Shown: positions 1 through 11,354 of the stretch, one piece after another
How positions within the stretch are numbered: position 1 is the first letter of the stretch
Layout: each line of letters begins with the position of its first letter
Notes under the pieces: generated by a model
What the model saw: the letters and a program-made list of their open reading frames with translations, nothing else
Told to the model about the DNA's origin: nothing
Database searches by the model: none
Program-made: the position numbers and the translations under genes
Source: Ectocarpus siliculosus
Lineage: Eukaryota; Sar; Phaeophyceae; Ectocarpales; Ectocarpaceae
Reading direction: 5' to 3'
NCBI GenBank assembly: GCA_000310025.1
Contig: FN649755.1
Location: forward strand, 3,278,554-3,342,553
DNA length: 64,000 nucleotides

Positions 1-616
1 CGGCACGAGTTTTGGGGGGCTTTACAGAAGGCTTTCGAACAGTGAGCGTTGAGCGACACCAGCTGGATACCGGAGTTTGTTGGATCTGTTTAGAGCGCAG
101 AGTAGGGTTTCGAGTTTTGAAAGGAACCATAGTAGTCCGGCACGAGCGATATTCCAATTTTTAAGCTTGTCCAAAGTTTGCGGGGATGGGGAGGGTGGCG
201 TTTCCCAAGACGAACCCATCGAAACGCTATTCTGTCACACACTGCTTCTCATTCACGGTTCCCCCTTCCTTTTATTATTTCATTACACATCATAACCATC
301 TCTATCCGTAAATAAAGATGCGTCTAAATAAGTAGGAAATTCTTTATCTATCCATACATGAGGGTCTCGGATCAGTTAGTAGTGAACAGTGCTTCGGACG
401 TATTGTGTTGTAAACTTTTTTTTTTTTCAGATAAGGTGTATAAAGGAGCAATTGGTGATGAATCATTTTTTCACAATTGTGCTTTCATCTGTCTCCATCC
501 ATGTTGATCACAATATTCTGTATCCATCTCTATCCATCGATGATGGTCTAGGGTCATTTTGTAGTAAACGTACTCCAGTTTTGCAATGAAAAAAGTTTTT
601 TTCCCCTCGCTCCACC
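1..616. other. 5' flank of the SAP-domain gene
   Basis: No convincing coding exon is seen. The stretch is AT-rich and contains two diverged copies of a block reading roughly tctatccat...gggtc...gtagtraac, near 345-400 and 525-575. A run of T followed by CAG near 420-430 could be a 3' splice site of an intron in the 5' untranslated region. The 9-mer CGGCACGAG occurs at position 1 and again near 138 (see findings). Confidence 0.4.
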
Positions 617-3600
617 ATGGGAAGGGGGCTCCGCGGTTTCGACGAGGACGACGAGCAGGCTGCGGACCGCCGTCGGTTCATGGAGAAAGACCTGGCGATG
701 TGGGAGGCCGAGGCGGCCAAGCCGGAGACGAGGTGAGAGCGTCATATGATGTCATGATGAAGGTCGAGATACTACTCCTGTGCGTCGTGACGAACGTCAC
801 ACGAGCGCCATGACGTAATAACAAGCGTCACGAAGCCTAATAATTGCCGTAACAGGCGTCATGCCGTCGTAACAAACGTCGTAGCAGGCGCGATCACAGG
901 CGTCATGGCGTCATAACTACAAATGCCATCATTGCTTGCGTCAGGACATCATTACAATCGTCGTCGCTGGCGTCATGACTTCACAAACGAATACCATGGC
1001 ATGTATCAGGACGTCGCGCCAAACCTCATAACGTGCGTCATGACTTCATGCCAGGCAGGCCGATCATAACTCCTGTGTGTGTATGCAGTACCTATGACCT
1101 CGCCGCACAACGGATACCCAGTGATTTTCTCGGAAAATGGTGAGTAGAAGATGGTGAAGTTGGTCCTCTCCCCGAGTGCTGAGCAGAGACCGGAACGGGT
1201 TTTTACCGTCGAGCCTGCAAACCGGAACCTTTTTTCGTTCCGTGAAGGCAACAAACAACACACTCTCCCCCGAGTACCGAGCAGAGACCGTAGCTTTCTT
1301 TTTTCCCCGTCAAGACTGCACACCCGAACATTTTTCGTTCCGTGAAGGCAACAAACAACACGCTCTCCCCGGGTTCTGACCGGAAGACGGGGACAATTTC
1401 TTGGTGTGAAGATTAACCCACCAACAACCGAAACGCTGACTCTAACTGGGTGGGCTTGACTGCACAGGGTGCGGCGGCCGACGGGCGACAGGGTGGACGC
1501 CGAGCTTCCCGAAGAAGCGTTCGAGAGCAACAGGGACGCTGACGACTTCTTCGACAGGTCGGTGACGAACATGGATGCCCCTTGGAAACATGCTGGCGGT
1601 CGAGTAGATGATGGCGCGCTGTGCGGGGTCCATGACTCTCACTCCGCACAAAGGGGATGGTCGTTGTGTTGAATTGTTCAGTACCCTCGAGCCGGTTACA
1701 CCGTGCTTATGACTGTCTCTGGAAGTGAATAACCAGAAAATACATAGGGTCATTCGCAGCTGCCATCCGTACGCAAGGAAGTGAACATGAGATGCCGAGC
1801 ACGCGTAGCAGGACGCAGCGCACCCTCCATGACATTCGCCGAATACCTCACGGCGATGTGAGAGCCTGGCCCGGTGAGAACCCCGGCGTGCTCCGTCCCG
1901 GCCTTGTAGGGATGCGAAATCAATGGTCTAACGACTACGGCATGCACGGCTATGGTGCAGGATGAAAGTCCGATGTCGCTTGCGGTGATAGAAGTGGACT
2001 CGTCGCTGCCGAACGTGAAACCGTTGGTTGGCCGGGATGCCCCCAGTCAACATATGGAGTGTCTCTTATTCTCTTCTTGTTTGGGACAGCAAACGCAGGA
2101 TGATGTCCAGCTTCTGATCATCCTTGTGAATCGTAGCCGAGCCGGAGGAAAACCGACGTACATACCGCTCCGTTCCGGCGTCGTAGGGATGCGAGATCAA
2201 TGGCCTAACGACTACGGCATGCGTTTTCATTAGTACACCTCCATCGGTGTCATTTTTGGTGCCTGCGTCACCCCGCAATCAGTTCAGAACCTCGACTCGT
2301 TTCTCTTTCCTTCTGTACGGTGTTTTCCCAACAGGTAGTTCTAGATTGTTGCGTAGAATTCTTAGCACATCACCTTGTTCCCATGGCCAGGGGGGTGAAG
2401 TTTGCTGCCTGGTCTGGAGGCCGATATGTTAGCCCCCCGTTTCGCTCCTCCCCCCTTCCCCCCTTACGCACGCCTTTGCTCTCTTGTGTCGGATTGCTGT
2501 TCAGCCTGGACGGTATCCTGGGGGGGGGATACGCAGAATGAGACCCGCTCCCTACACTTTCGTCTTTCTCAACCTCACTCGTTTGCTATGGGCTTTTGTA
2601 TTTCGCCTGTGTCGCGTTGTTGTCCAGCCTGGACAGCATCCGTGTGTCCATCTCCTCCTCAATCCCTCGTTATGCGCTTGTATGTATCGCTTGTTGCGAC
2701 GTTGTTGAGCCGTTGACAGAATCCTGGAAGATGGAACAGGATAGGTTGCTTCGTGCAACCCCCTCTGACTGCCTCGATGTACACCCCTGGTGCTGCGTTG
2801 TTGTTCGTTTCCTTCTTACTCCCTCGTGGTGCACTTTCGTATGCTGCGTTGCTGTTCAGCCTGGACAGCATCCTGGGTGAGGACGCGCGCAAGGGCCCCG
2901 CCCTCCCGGGTGCGAGAGCGCAGGGCCCCTCGGTGGTGGAACGGGCGCACGCAGTGGCCGAGCACAAGAAGCGGCTCGACACCGACGGCTTCGACTTCAG
3001 GCACGCACGCGACTGCTGTACCATGTAGTGGAATGTGAAGCGTTAGACAGGTGTTACGATTTCTGTAGCGCTGACCGGAACGGTCGGTATCCCCCTAAGG
3101 CACGCAACTAGTTGTTGTTGTTTTCATCTTCACATTGAAGCATCTTGTTCCGGTCGAACTGATGCGGACGCTTTCCGTGGTAACAGGCCGACTGCCCAAC
3201 GCACTTCTTAGATTTGTATCTACCTACAAGCATCCTCCGCAGTCTAGTGATGTTTCCTCCTTACCTAGTTGTGTTGTTGTGCCTAACCCGGCTTAGCGAC
3301 CCCTCGTATGGAGACACTCCCTGCACTGCACCCCGACTAAGTGTAGTAGCCGCTCTTCTCGGAGAAAGCGACCTTCCCTCAGTGGCGACCAGTTTCCATA
3401 TCGACAATAGGGAGTCGCTGTCGCTAAACCGGGCTGTGTGGAGTCTGTTCCCCCCCCCCTTTTCTTCCCGTCCCTATCTCTCGCCCCCCCTCTCCGCACT
3501 TCCTCTCTCTGCCCTTCTCTCTGTCTCTGTCTCTGGCTCTGGCTCTAGCTCTAGCTCTGATTTTGCGTGCGAAACAACAATCAGTTGCTTACTGCTTGTT

Positions 3601-6600
3601 TTTTTTGTTCGGTACAGCTCGCCGGATTTCCAAGATCCGAACAGCAGCAAGATCAGACCACGAGGCAGCACGGGGTCTGCCGGGCTGCTCGAGCCGGGGG
3701 TTTCTAGGGTAAGCAGGGACGCACGCCCGGCGGCGGGACTTTCTTCCATAGGTACGGCTGCCGGCGGGAGCGATGGCGACGACGATGACGACCTCTTTGC
3801 GGTGAGGTTGCTGTTTGAATGGTATCCTCCACGGAATGATTGAGACGGTTGATGTCATATTTTCACACAACCTTCACAACATTTTTTTATTTAGCTGTTT
3901 TAGTTTGGCCAATCAACTAGTACTATTTAGCTCAGAATATTGATGGCTCAGAATCTTGATGAAACTAGTTGGATTCCAGTCAACTACTGGCTCAAGACAT
4001 TGCGTGCTCTCATCCACGGAATGAAAGGTTGAGACGGTTTTGACTTCTTCCACTCATAACCCAGGTTTCGGAATGATAGCAAGGCTGCAATTCCGCCGCC
4101 ACGATTGAACACGCCGTCGATCGTGACGGAGGAGCTCCGCAAGCCCCCCACTTAACCTTTAACGCTTCCGTTGCCCCCCCGCCCCTCCCCCCCCCCCCAA
4201 CCTCAATGGCAGTCGCTCATGAAGGAGCTCAAGGAGTCGCCTCCGGCTTCGGCCGCGGCGGGCAGACAGGCAGGGGACGATGACCTCGCATCCTCGTCGT
4301 TTTCCGACGCCCCGTCGAGAGGGGGGCCGGTGGACGAGAATTTGGAGGACCTGCTGGCGGGGTTGGGCTCGCCACCGCCCCCGGTGGCACCACCGACGGA
4401 CTCATACTCCTCCACACGCCCGCCGCCGCCGCCGCCCGTTTCGCGAGGGGCGGCAGGGTGGGGGCAGCAGCAGCAGCAGCAGCAGCAGCAACCGCCACCT
4501 AAATCGACTCCGGCCGTGTTTGACGACAAGGAGTTCGAGGATTTGTTGGCCGGGCTGGAGAGCAGCTCGCCGCCGCCGCCGGCGGCGGCAAGACGGTCGT
4601 CGTCGCCCAGGGGTACGGGGGGCCCCGCAGACAGGATTGGCGACCTCGAGGGCGATCCGCTGTCGGCTTGGGGAGAAGGCGGGGGTGTCGGCGTAGGCGG
4701 CGGTGGTGCTGCCGGCTCGTCGCCGGTTGCCGCTGGCCCGAGGCGGGGCGCGGCGCCGCCGCCGCCGCCGCGGGCGGGCGGGGTTGATGGGGACTTCGAG
4801 GAGCTTCTGGCTGGGCTGGAGAGGGGGGAAGGGTTGGATGCGGCCGCCGCCGCCGCTTCCGCGTCGTCGCCTTTGCCGGACGTGGAGGAGGTGATGAGGG
4901 TTTGTTGTTGTTGTGTCCTGTGTGATTTGGTGGCGCAACAGCCGGCTGTTTTCGCTCCCGGACGGCTTTGAACGGGAGTGCGCCGGTGTGTCCTGGATGC
5001 AGTCGTGGCTCCACGGCTCCGAGATCAGGGGGTACCTTGTAAGAGGGGGCTCCGAGGTCAGAGCGTCGAAATTGGTTGTCACGGACTCGAACCACTTGTT
5101 GTACAAAGTGAGCTGTATCTTATTTCGGTATTCGGGGGCTCCGATATATCACAGGGTGGAGGGCCTTTGTCACACCACCCTCATGTATCGGGGCCACGAA
5201 TGTGGCGGAGACGCGCGTGTGTGAAGGGGCGGCTCTTGGCTCGCAGGCTGCTGATTGGATGGGCACGCGTGAAGAGGAGTAGCGGTGGCTGGTGTAGTGA
5301 CACCTGAGACGAAGGGTTGCATGAGATAACACAGCCTCTTGGACCGATGTTCAGACCTCAATCGATCACTCTGCCGCATAAAAAAGCGGCAGCAGCAGTG
5401 CCGAAAATAGCGGCGTCAAATCTGTGTATCGTCGAGAGCTTTCTGAAAACGAAGGTGTCTTATTTTAGCGTCCTCTTGGTGTTATAGCAGTCTAGCTTTG
5501 AAATTAGGCCCAGAGGCTGTGTGGCACCTTTACGCATAGCAACCTAGTTGAAGGGCACATAAGCGTGGAGGGTGTGAGCGGTAGAGGTGGATATCTGTTT
5601 TATTTGATTTTCTTGATGGCCTCGCCGCAGGAGAGAGTGGAGGTCGAAGATTGGCGACGACGAGAGACGCAGGTGGAAGTGTTACAACTGTAGACGTCTT
5701 CGGCTAGATTGAGAGATGTCGCTGCCTTGACCGCGTGTCAGGGCGTCTATTAGCGGAAATGTATGCTGGTTTTTGTGTAGAAGTTTTCCCCTTCGTTGAC
5801 TGCTGTCATTCGAGGACTTCAAAGAGCGACAATTTGCCGTCTTTGTCAAACTGCGACGACTCCCCAGGTTTGAAACATCCCGCTGACGAATTCCTCTGCT
5901 GGCGCTTTGTTTTTTTTGTTTGTTCGTTTTGACAGAGCTTCGACGAAATCGACGATCTCTTCTCGGGCCTTGGGCAAATGGGCGCCAAGACCAACAGCAA
6001 GGCTAACGGTCCGTCCAAGAGCCCGCCGAGGCCAATCAACGGAAGAGGTGTGTGGAATGATGCGAGACGCGTAACAGAAGCGGATCCTTACCCTCAACAG
6101 CGCCGGTATGTGCCCGGCGCATCGACCGGCGCCATTCGGAGGGACCGGCGCTACCATTCAAAGTACAGAGTGACTTGGTGATTTCGTCTTTCCCCAGCAA
6201 TTTCACCGGCAACATACAGGGCCACTGGCTCTAATCAACCGGGTATTTTGACACGCCGCCCTCTGTATTTTGAAGAACACGGTCCCATACCCGCGGACTA
6301 TAGTCAATTTGGAACGATAATTGTGGGCATTGTCCGAACTCCTTTTAGAGATGGAAACTCCTGACATTTTTGAGATATTTTTGAGCCGTGGGGACGGATG
6401 GAACAGGACAAAGCCAATGGAGCTCGATAAGCGAGGTGCACGTTTGGAGCTAAACGTTTCACCGTTCGGGGAAAGTGTGCAGTGCTGTTTCGGTGATCGT
6501 TCGGCTAATTATTGGACGTGGCCAATAGAGGCAAGTAGAGTGTTGCCTCCTTACCCGAACGTGTCTGATGAGGTGACCACCCTACCGTAGCACCATCCTT

Positions 6601-9600
6601 GTAGCCGCTGCCGCCGTTGTACAGACCGTGTCACCACGTAAGTAAGCCCTCGTGCGACTGCACTTTACGGTTGCGTTATTTTGTCAGAAGCGAAACCGCA
6701 AGGTTCCACATCCCCTGGACCGACATTCAAAGGTCGATTCCTCCACGACGAAGAGGATGCAATCACGAAACGACACGTTTTCTGAGAGCGCTCGACGCGA
6801 CGGCTTCAACACCGCCGTTTTCGGCGTTTTGCCACTCTTTCTGTTGTGGAGAAATCGAACCTTGAAAATCGGTCCCATGGGGTGAGGTACCTACCGTATC
6901 GCAATACACACTACCATCGGTATCGCATGGCACAGGAGTCGACAAGGTCTCCTCCTCTTCCTCACGCTTGTCGCTGTGGTTCGTGTCTGTGCGTCTTCGC
7001 GAAGGTGTGCGTGCCCATTGCACATACAGCTGGCACCCGTTGGCACTAAACTTGGCAGTTTCAGGAGTTAAGGAATTGATATGGCATGAGCGAGATGCGT
7101 GAGGTCGGCTAAGAACCCAGTAGAAACCTATATAGCAGTCAGTCGTAGCATGACCCTTGGAATACAGTAAAGAACCTCAGCCTCAGCGAAAACTAGATAC
7201 TCTTCAAGTGCGGGCACTTACTTGTACGTAGGTACTGGCGCGGGTCACGCAGATTGGCGACTTACATATTCAGGGCATGAGGAGTAGGGAGCCAGAGCGA
7301 TGGAATATTGGTGGCTTTCTGCCTCTACTACACTCATTGTTCGTGAGTGAGGTTCTTGCCCCCAAAAAGGCATTTCTGAATCCTTGCCCCGAATACCTGT
7401 GATCTGTCTCCTAAGACCCAGCTCTCCATGAGCAAACAAGCAAAAAGAGCATGATCTCAGTTACATGAGGCGCAAGAGCCTGCGAGCCAAGGAGGAGAGG
7501 TTGTAAGAAATTGAAAGCCTACGGGCGTGACCATAAGAACAGGTGCTCGGTACATAATCCGCTCCCAAGCCAAAATGATGTAACTCCAACACCGATTCTG
7601 TCAGGGGGGGAAGCGATGGCAAGAGGGGTGCAGGCGGGCGAGGCCATCATCAATGAGCTGCTGAAGTCTGGAATCTCCACTGGTGGCGTTGATGGTGACA
7701 GAGTTTCTTCGACGGCGCCCAGGGTGAGTTATTGTTGTAGCTGTTGTTGATGGTGGTGTTGCTGTTGGGCTGTAAGCACATGCAGCAGTTGTTGTTGGTG
7801 TTGTGTTCTTCCGTGCCCTATAAATGTTTTTGCACCAGCAGGTTGCAATGGGAGCATATGTATGCATTGCAGCAGTTTGTGTTGATGTTCTGTTCTGTTG
7901 CGCTAATTGAAGCGTTTGCAGCGGAAAGTTTGCAGCCGTTGTTGTTGTTGTTGTTGTTGTGTTTTCCCTACTGCCGTACTACAGTAGAACGGGCAGCAGC
8001 AGCACTGGTAGGTGTTGCTGCTGGTATTACTGTGGTGGGTGTCGTATTAGTTGTGGTGTACTCCCAACAACCGTTGGCGCAAGTTGTCTTGAGCACCTTA
8101 TCCCCTTTTGGCCAATCACCTCGCCGACCGCAGTCACCCCACGCTACCTGTCCCTCGCCTCCCTACCCAGAACCTCCGTCAAACCAGTCCCCAGAACGGA
8201 CCTAGGAACGGTCCTAGGATCGTCTCGCCGCAGGAGAGGGAGCAGTTCCGGCGAAAGCAGCAGCAGCAGCAGCAGCAGCGACAGGCTCCGCCGCCCCAGC
8301 GGACCGCTCCGCAGACCGTTCCGCGAACTTCTCCACCTCCTCCTCTTCGAGCCGTCCCTGCGCGTCCGGCTGCTGTGAATCCCGCGAACAGCGCTGGTGG
8401 CGCTGCAGCGGGGGCGGATTCAGGGAGCGATACCGCAAAGCCGTTCTTCTCGGACTTTGACCTGCTCCCCCCGGTGGCGGGGGAAAGAAGCAGGGCGGAA
8501 GAAGGACAAGATCTGGGTGAGCTTTGTCGTGTTTCGCCTTTTTTTATTGTTCTGTGTATGTGCAGATTCGTTGACGTTCGTTGAGGTTAGCCGGGCTGTG
8601 TGAGATTTGGCTTGCTTGCGCTTGCCTTGTTTTAGACCCGTGTAAACAGTTTAGTACAATGTTCTGTTCAGTTGGTTGAGGTTCGCTGGGCTCTTCGAGT
8701 CAACAAATACGTCGGCTGCGTGAGCTGTTCGAGCTTGGGCCGGGTCTTTCGGTAAGATACGTACCTCTTACTAGTAGAATCAGGACGTACGTACGTGTAC
8801 CATCACAGGAAGGCTACTCGTTCGGGATAATTGCTATTTATTCAACAACACTTGGACTCTTTTCTCTTTTAGAAGTGATGCATACACTCACAGAAAGGCT
8901 GCCTGCCCGTTCGGTGTGATAAAGCCTTGACGTCTTTTTTCTCTTGGCACTGCGGTACCCTCGGCTATCACTGTGGTGTGTTTGTTGTTGCTACCATCGA
9001 GCGCGCCAGCGGACTGGCCAATGAAGCGCGCCATTCTCAGCGCGGTCGAAAACTCACATTTCTTCTTGAAAAGGGCATGATCTGGGATCCCGTGAGGGTG
9101 TGTGATGGGGGAGGCTCGGCTACTCTCCGGATTTTAGAAAGAAACGGCCGACGGCAACAGAGAGCTGCACGTGGGTTGTATATGTGCGCTTTGTTCATTT
9201 CGCATTGACCGCGCGAACCGGCTGACCAGCCAAAAGTGTGCGTGTGTTTGTCCTGAGCGTCGACGTTTCGTGGCCATTTCTTTTTGTCCCTGCTCCGTGT
9301 CACGAAGCGTGTTTATGTTCATTTCCGAATGCTTGGCGTCCTCTTTGTTTTTCGTTGCTGCTCTTTCCTTCCGATCCCGCTTCGTGCGAGAACAGGAGGC
9401 AGCGGTGGCAGGCGGCAAGAGCGACAACCCGGGCCGGCCAAGCAAAACGCGGGTAGCCTCGGAAACCAGGAACGGTCCGAGAACCGTTCGGCGGAAGGCC
9501 GGCCGCCGGCCAAAGAACGTCTCCCTGCGGTGGCGCAGGCACCGGCACCGGCGCCGGCAGCAGCCGCAGATTTTGCGCCGAAGGACGACTTCGGAGACCT

Positions 9601-9904
9601 GGACGCGATTTTGGGGGAGCCGTTGGCAGGGGATGGAGCCGCGCCATTCGGCGGCGCCGTTGGTAGTCCTGCTGCTCCAGCTGCCCCTGGCAGTAGCAGT
9701 AGTGGGGTAGAGGAGGATGGGGACGGGGGCGATGGGGCCTCGGGTGGCGTTGGAGGTGGCGACGCCGGCAGCGGCGGAGACGCAGCTAAGGCGGAGGTGG
9801 AATCCATGAAGGTTCCGGAGCTGAAGGCCAGGTGCAAGGCCCTGGGTCTGAAGGTCGGCGGGAGGAAGGCCGAGCTGCAGGCGCGGATCCTCGAGGCACT
9901 TTAA
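617..9904 (+). CDS. Multi-exon acidic-motif protein with C-terminal SAP domain
   Basis: The exon model is 617-732, 1468-1557, about 2860-3024, 3618-3708, about 3752-3801, about 4066-4150, about 4212-4890, 5936-6047, 7605-7723, 8171-8516 and 9396-9904, giving about 750-800 residues. The start ATG lies in a good context (ccaccATGG). Most junctions are GT-AG and keep codon phase; the third to seventh exons are less certain, and the junction near 4150-4212 is unresolved. The last 35 residues (VPELKARCKALGLKVGG...) fit the SAP helix-turn-helix, which binds AT-rich DNA in many nuclear proteins. Upstream, the protein is Pro/Gln/Ala/Gly-rich, with two poly-Gln runs, and carries repeated short motifs (NLEDLLAGLGS, EFEDLLAGLES, DFEELLAGLER, EIDDLFSGLGQ, DFGDLDAILGE). 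A role in chromatin or transcription is inferred from SAP alone. I do not recognise an orthologue. Confidence 0.75.
735..1075 (+). repeat. Intron-1 cluster of CGTCA/TGACG motifs
   Basis: The first half of intron 1 of the SAP gene holds at least nine CGTCA and two TGACG cores in about 340 bases, mixed with CGTCG variants, mostly spaced 15-40 bases apart and often extended to GGCGTCATGAC or CGTCATAAC. It is either a decayed minisatellite or a cluster of bZIP/CRE-like sites (core TGACG). The sequence does not tell these apart. Confidence 0.45.
1163..1380 (+). repeat. Tandem repeat of about 100 bp, 2.2 copies, in intron 2
   Basis: Each unit runs from ctctccccgagt...gagcagagacc to ttcgttccgtgaaggcaac followed by aaacaacac. 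The segment beginning ttcgttccgtg starts at 1234 and again at 1334. A partial third copy (ctctccccgggttctgacc) starts near 1361. It lies wholly in the intron upstream of exon 2. Confidence 0.7.
1889..2222 (+). repeat. Two direct copies of a 55-bp sequence, 278 bp apart
   Basis: Positions 1889-1944 and 2167-2222 are nearly identical. Both read ctccgtyccgg...gtagggatgcgaratcaatgg and end in ctaacgactacggcatgc. They lie in the intron between exons 2 and 3 of the SAP gene. The DNA between them is not obviously repeated. Confidence 0.65.
2420..2882 (+). repeat. Four degenerate units carrying a duplicated 3' splice site
   Basis: Units of about 85-118 bp each hold a pyrimidine-rich stretch, then tgttg/tgctgt and cagcctggac...atcctgg. 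The clearest copies have their splice-like CAG near 2508, 2621 and 2859, and a weaker one lies near 2710. The last copy is the best candidate acceptor of exon 3. The earlier copies are therefore potential alternative or decoy acceptors. Confidence 0.5.
4465..4492 (+). repeat. CAG microsatellite coding poly-Gln
   Basis: About nine CAG codons in the long exon of the SAP gene code for Gln9. A second in-frame CAG run lies in the exon at 8171-8516, near 8260-8282. Both are translated in the chosen frame, so length variation would change the protein without shifting the frame. Confidence 0.8.
6695..6898. mobile_element. Fold-back MITE-like element, copy 1
   Basis: The left end is accgcaagg...ctggaccgacattcaaaggtcgattcctccac. 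The right end is the rough reverse complement: gtggagaaatcgaaccttgaaaatcggtcc...cctaccgta. The internal sequence has no coding frame. It matches the family described at 43898-44117 and sits in an intron of the SAP gene. Confidence 0.65.
8990..9130 (+). repeat. Dispersed repeat family 2, copy 1
   Basis: It begins near gctaccatcgagcgcgccagc with ggactggccaatgaa, and ends in gggggaggctcggctactctccgg. It matches 43318-43466 on the plus strand and 50893-51035 on the minus strand. A partial start (attgaccgcgcgaaccggctgacc) recurs at about 9203-9226. No reading frame is conserved, so it is probably a short non-autonomous element. Confidence 0.5.
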
Positions 9905-10896
9905 TTTTTTTTTGTTTCGCTTTGATGCATGTGGATTACTTCGGTCGTCGATGGCGTAGGTAGAGGGAGGTACAATAGTACGCAGAGTTTGGGGGATCCG
10001 GGTCATGTGTTTGTTTGCGGGGGGTGGTATGTTGTTTTCGTCGGTCGAGCCTACCGTCAGTCCATCACCGGAGATTGTTGAGGATCAGTATGGAATTATA
10101 GAACAGGAAAGGTGGCGCGAAACTCCTGATTGAAAGAAATAAAAATGCGGTTAAATGTGTTTCTCAGGATGACCGAAGACGGCACGCAGTTTTCTGATTG
10201 GTCACAGAAACCTTGCGGCGAATAATTGTTTTCTGCGAACACCGTAGGCTGCACGCAGGTTTCTGATGGGAATGGTGCCAAGTCTGCGGGGTTTAGATAC
10301 TACAAGGGCTCTTGGAGGCATGATCTCTTGGCTCTATATCGGGTTTATTTCGTCCCTGGCAACTAAGAACTTGATATTTTGGTGGTATGCAAGCCCCATT
10401 GTTTCCCCGCCTGGCTTGAATGCATGACGCGTGCAGTACTGCTGTAGTGCGGCACCATTGATTATTTTGAAGTGTAACGCACCATTTTGACGCTTGGTTT
10501 CCTCCAACTCCATTTCACCCCAGACTGTTGGTCCCCTTTTTCTTGTACTTGTTACTTGTTTCCTGCTGCCAACAATTGTCCGACGGGCCTAAGCCTCCCT
10601 CGCCGAACATTCAATGAATGGCGGGGGTGCGTAGATGCGCCACACAACGTGTCGCGTTCCATCTATAGGCAAGTGCGTTTTCGCTCAATATTTTTGGATA
10701 TGTGTGTGCGAGTAATTTTGTCATGGATGGAAGAGAAAGCACCTCGTGACTGTCTCCTTTCAACAGTGTTTTTTTGTTTATTGTTTTTTACACAATAATA
10801 CAAGCCGATGATGTCTGTGGCTCCTCTTGGTCGGAAATCAATTGCGTTGGTCACACGACGAGAGTGTTGGTAGACACGAGCAGACGAGCTTCGAGA
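9905..10896. other. Intergenic DNA after the SAP gene
   Basis: This holds the 3' flank of the SAP gene (TAA at 9902-9904, then a T-rich stretch) and AT-rich DNA. I see no exon, RNA gene or clear repeat. Confidence 0.4.
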
Positions 10897-11354
10897 TTCA
10901 AGTCAAAACTGGAGACAGACAAGAGCCACAGGATGTTCAAAAGCGCAAAACGAAGTTCATCGGGTGCTGATGTGTGTAGTCTATATTGTGTAGCGTTTCT
11001 GTCGATATGCCTGGATCACCGCCTGCTGTTGTTCTTTTTCTTGGTCCGATTCGATTCCATCCGTGTATTTTTTTTAGTCACTATTGTTTTTTGGGCGTCC
11101 CATACAGCTTCCTGCGTGTTCAAAAGCGCAAAACGAAGTTCATCGGGTGCTGATGTGTGTAGTCTATATTGTGTAGCGTTTCTGTCGATATGCCTGGATC
11201 ACCGCCTGCTGTTGTTCTTTTTCTTGGTCCGATTCGATTCCATCCGTGTATTTTTTTTAGTCACTATTGTTTTTTGGGCGTCCCATACAGCTTCCTGCGT
11301 GTACATGTTTGTGGCGCTCCAGCGGTGCTTGTCTGTCTCCAGTTTTGACTTGAA
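10897..11354. mobile_element. Fold-back element with 27-bp perfect inverted ends and a 183-bp tandem duplication
   Basis: Positions 10897-10923 (ttcaagtcaaaactggagac plus agacaag) are an exact reverse complement of 11328-11354. Between them, 10935-11117 is repeated immediately, and without any visible mismatch, at 11118-11300. The period of 183 is a multiple of three, so a 207-residue open frame spans both copies, but its composition looks non-coding. Identical copies imply a very recent duplication or an assembly artefact. Confidence 0.7.

Noticed and set aside
4402-5106. Long minus-strand frames (198-234 residues) opposite the SAP gene
   Set aside because: They are Arg/Pro-rich shadows of a GC-rich coding exon on the plus strand.
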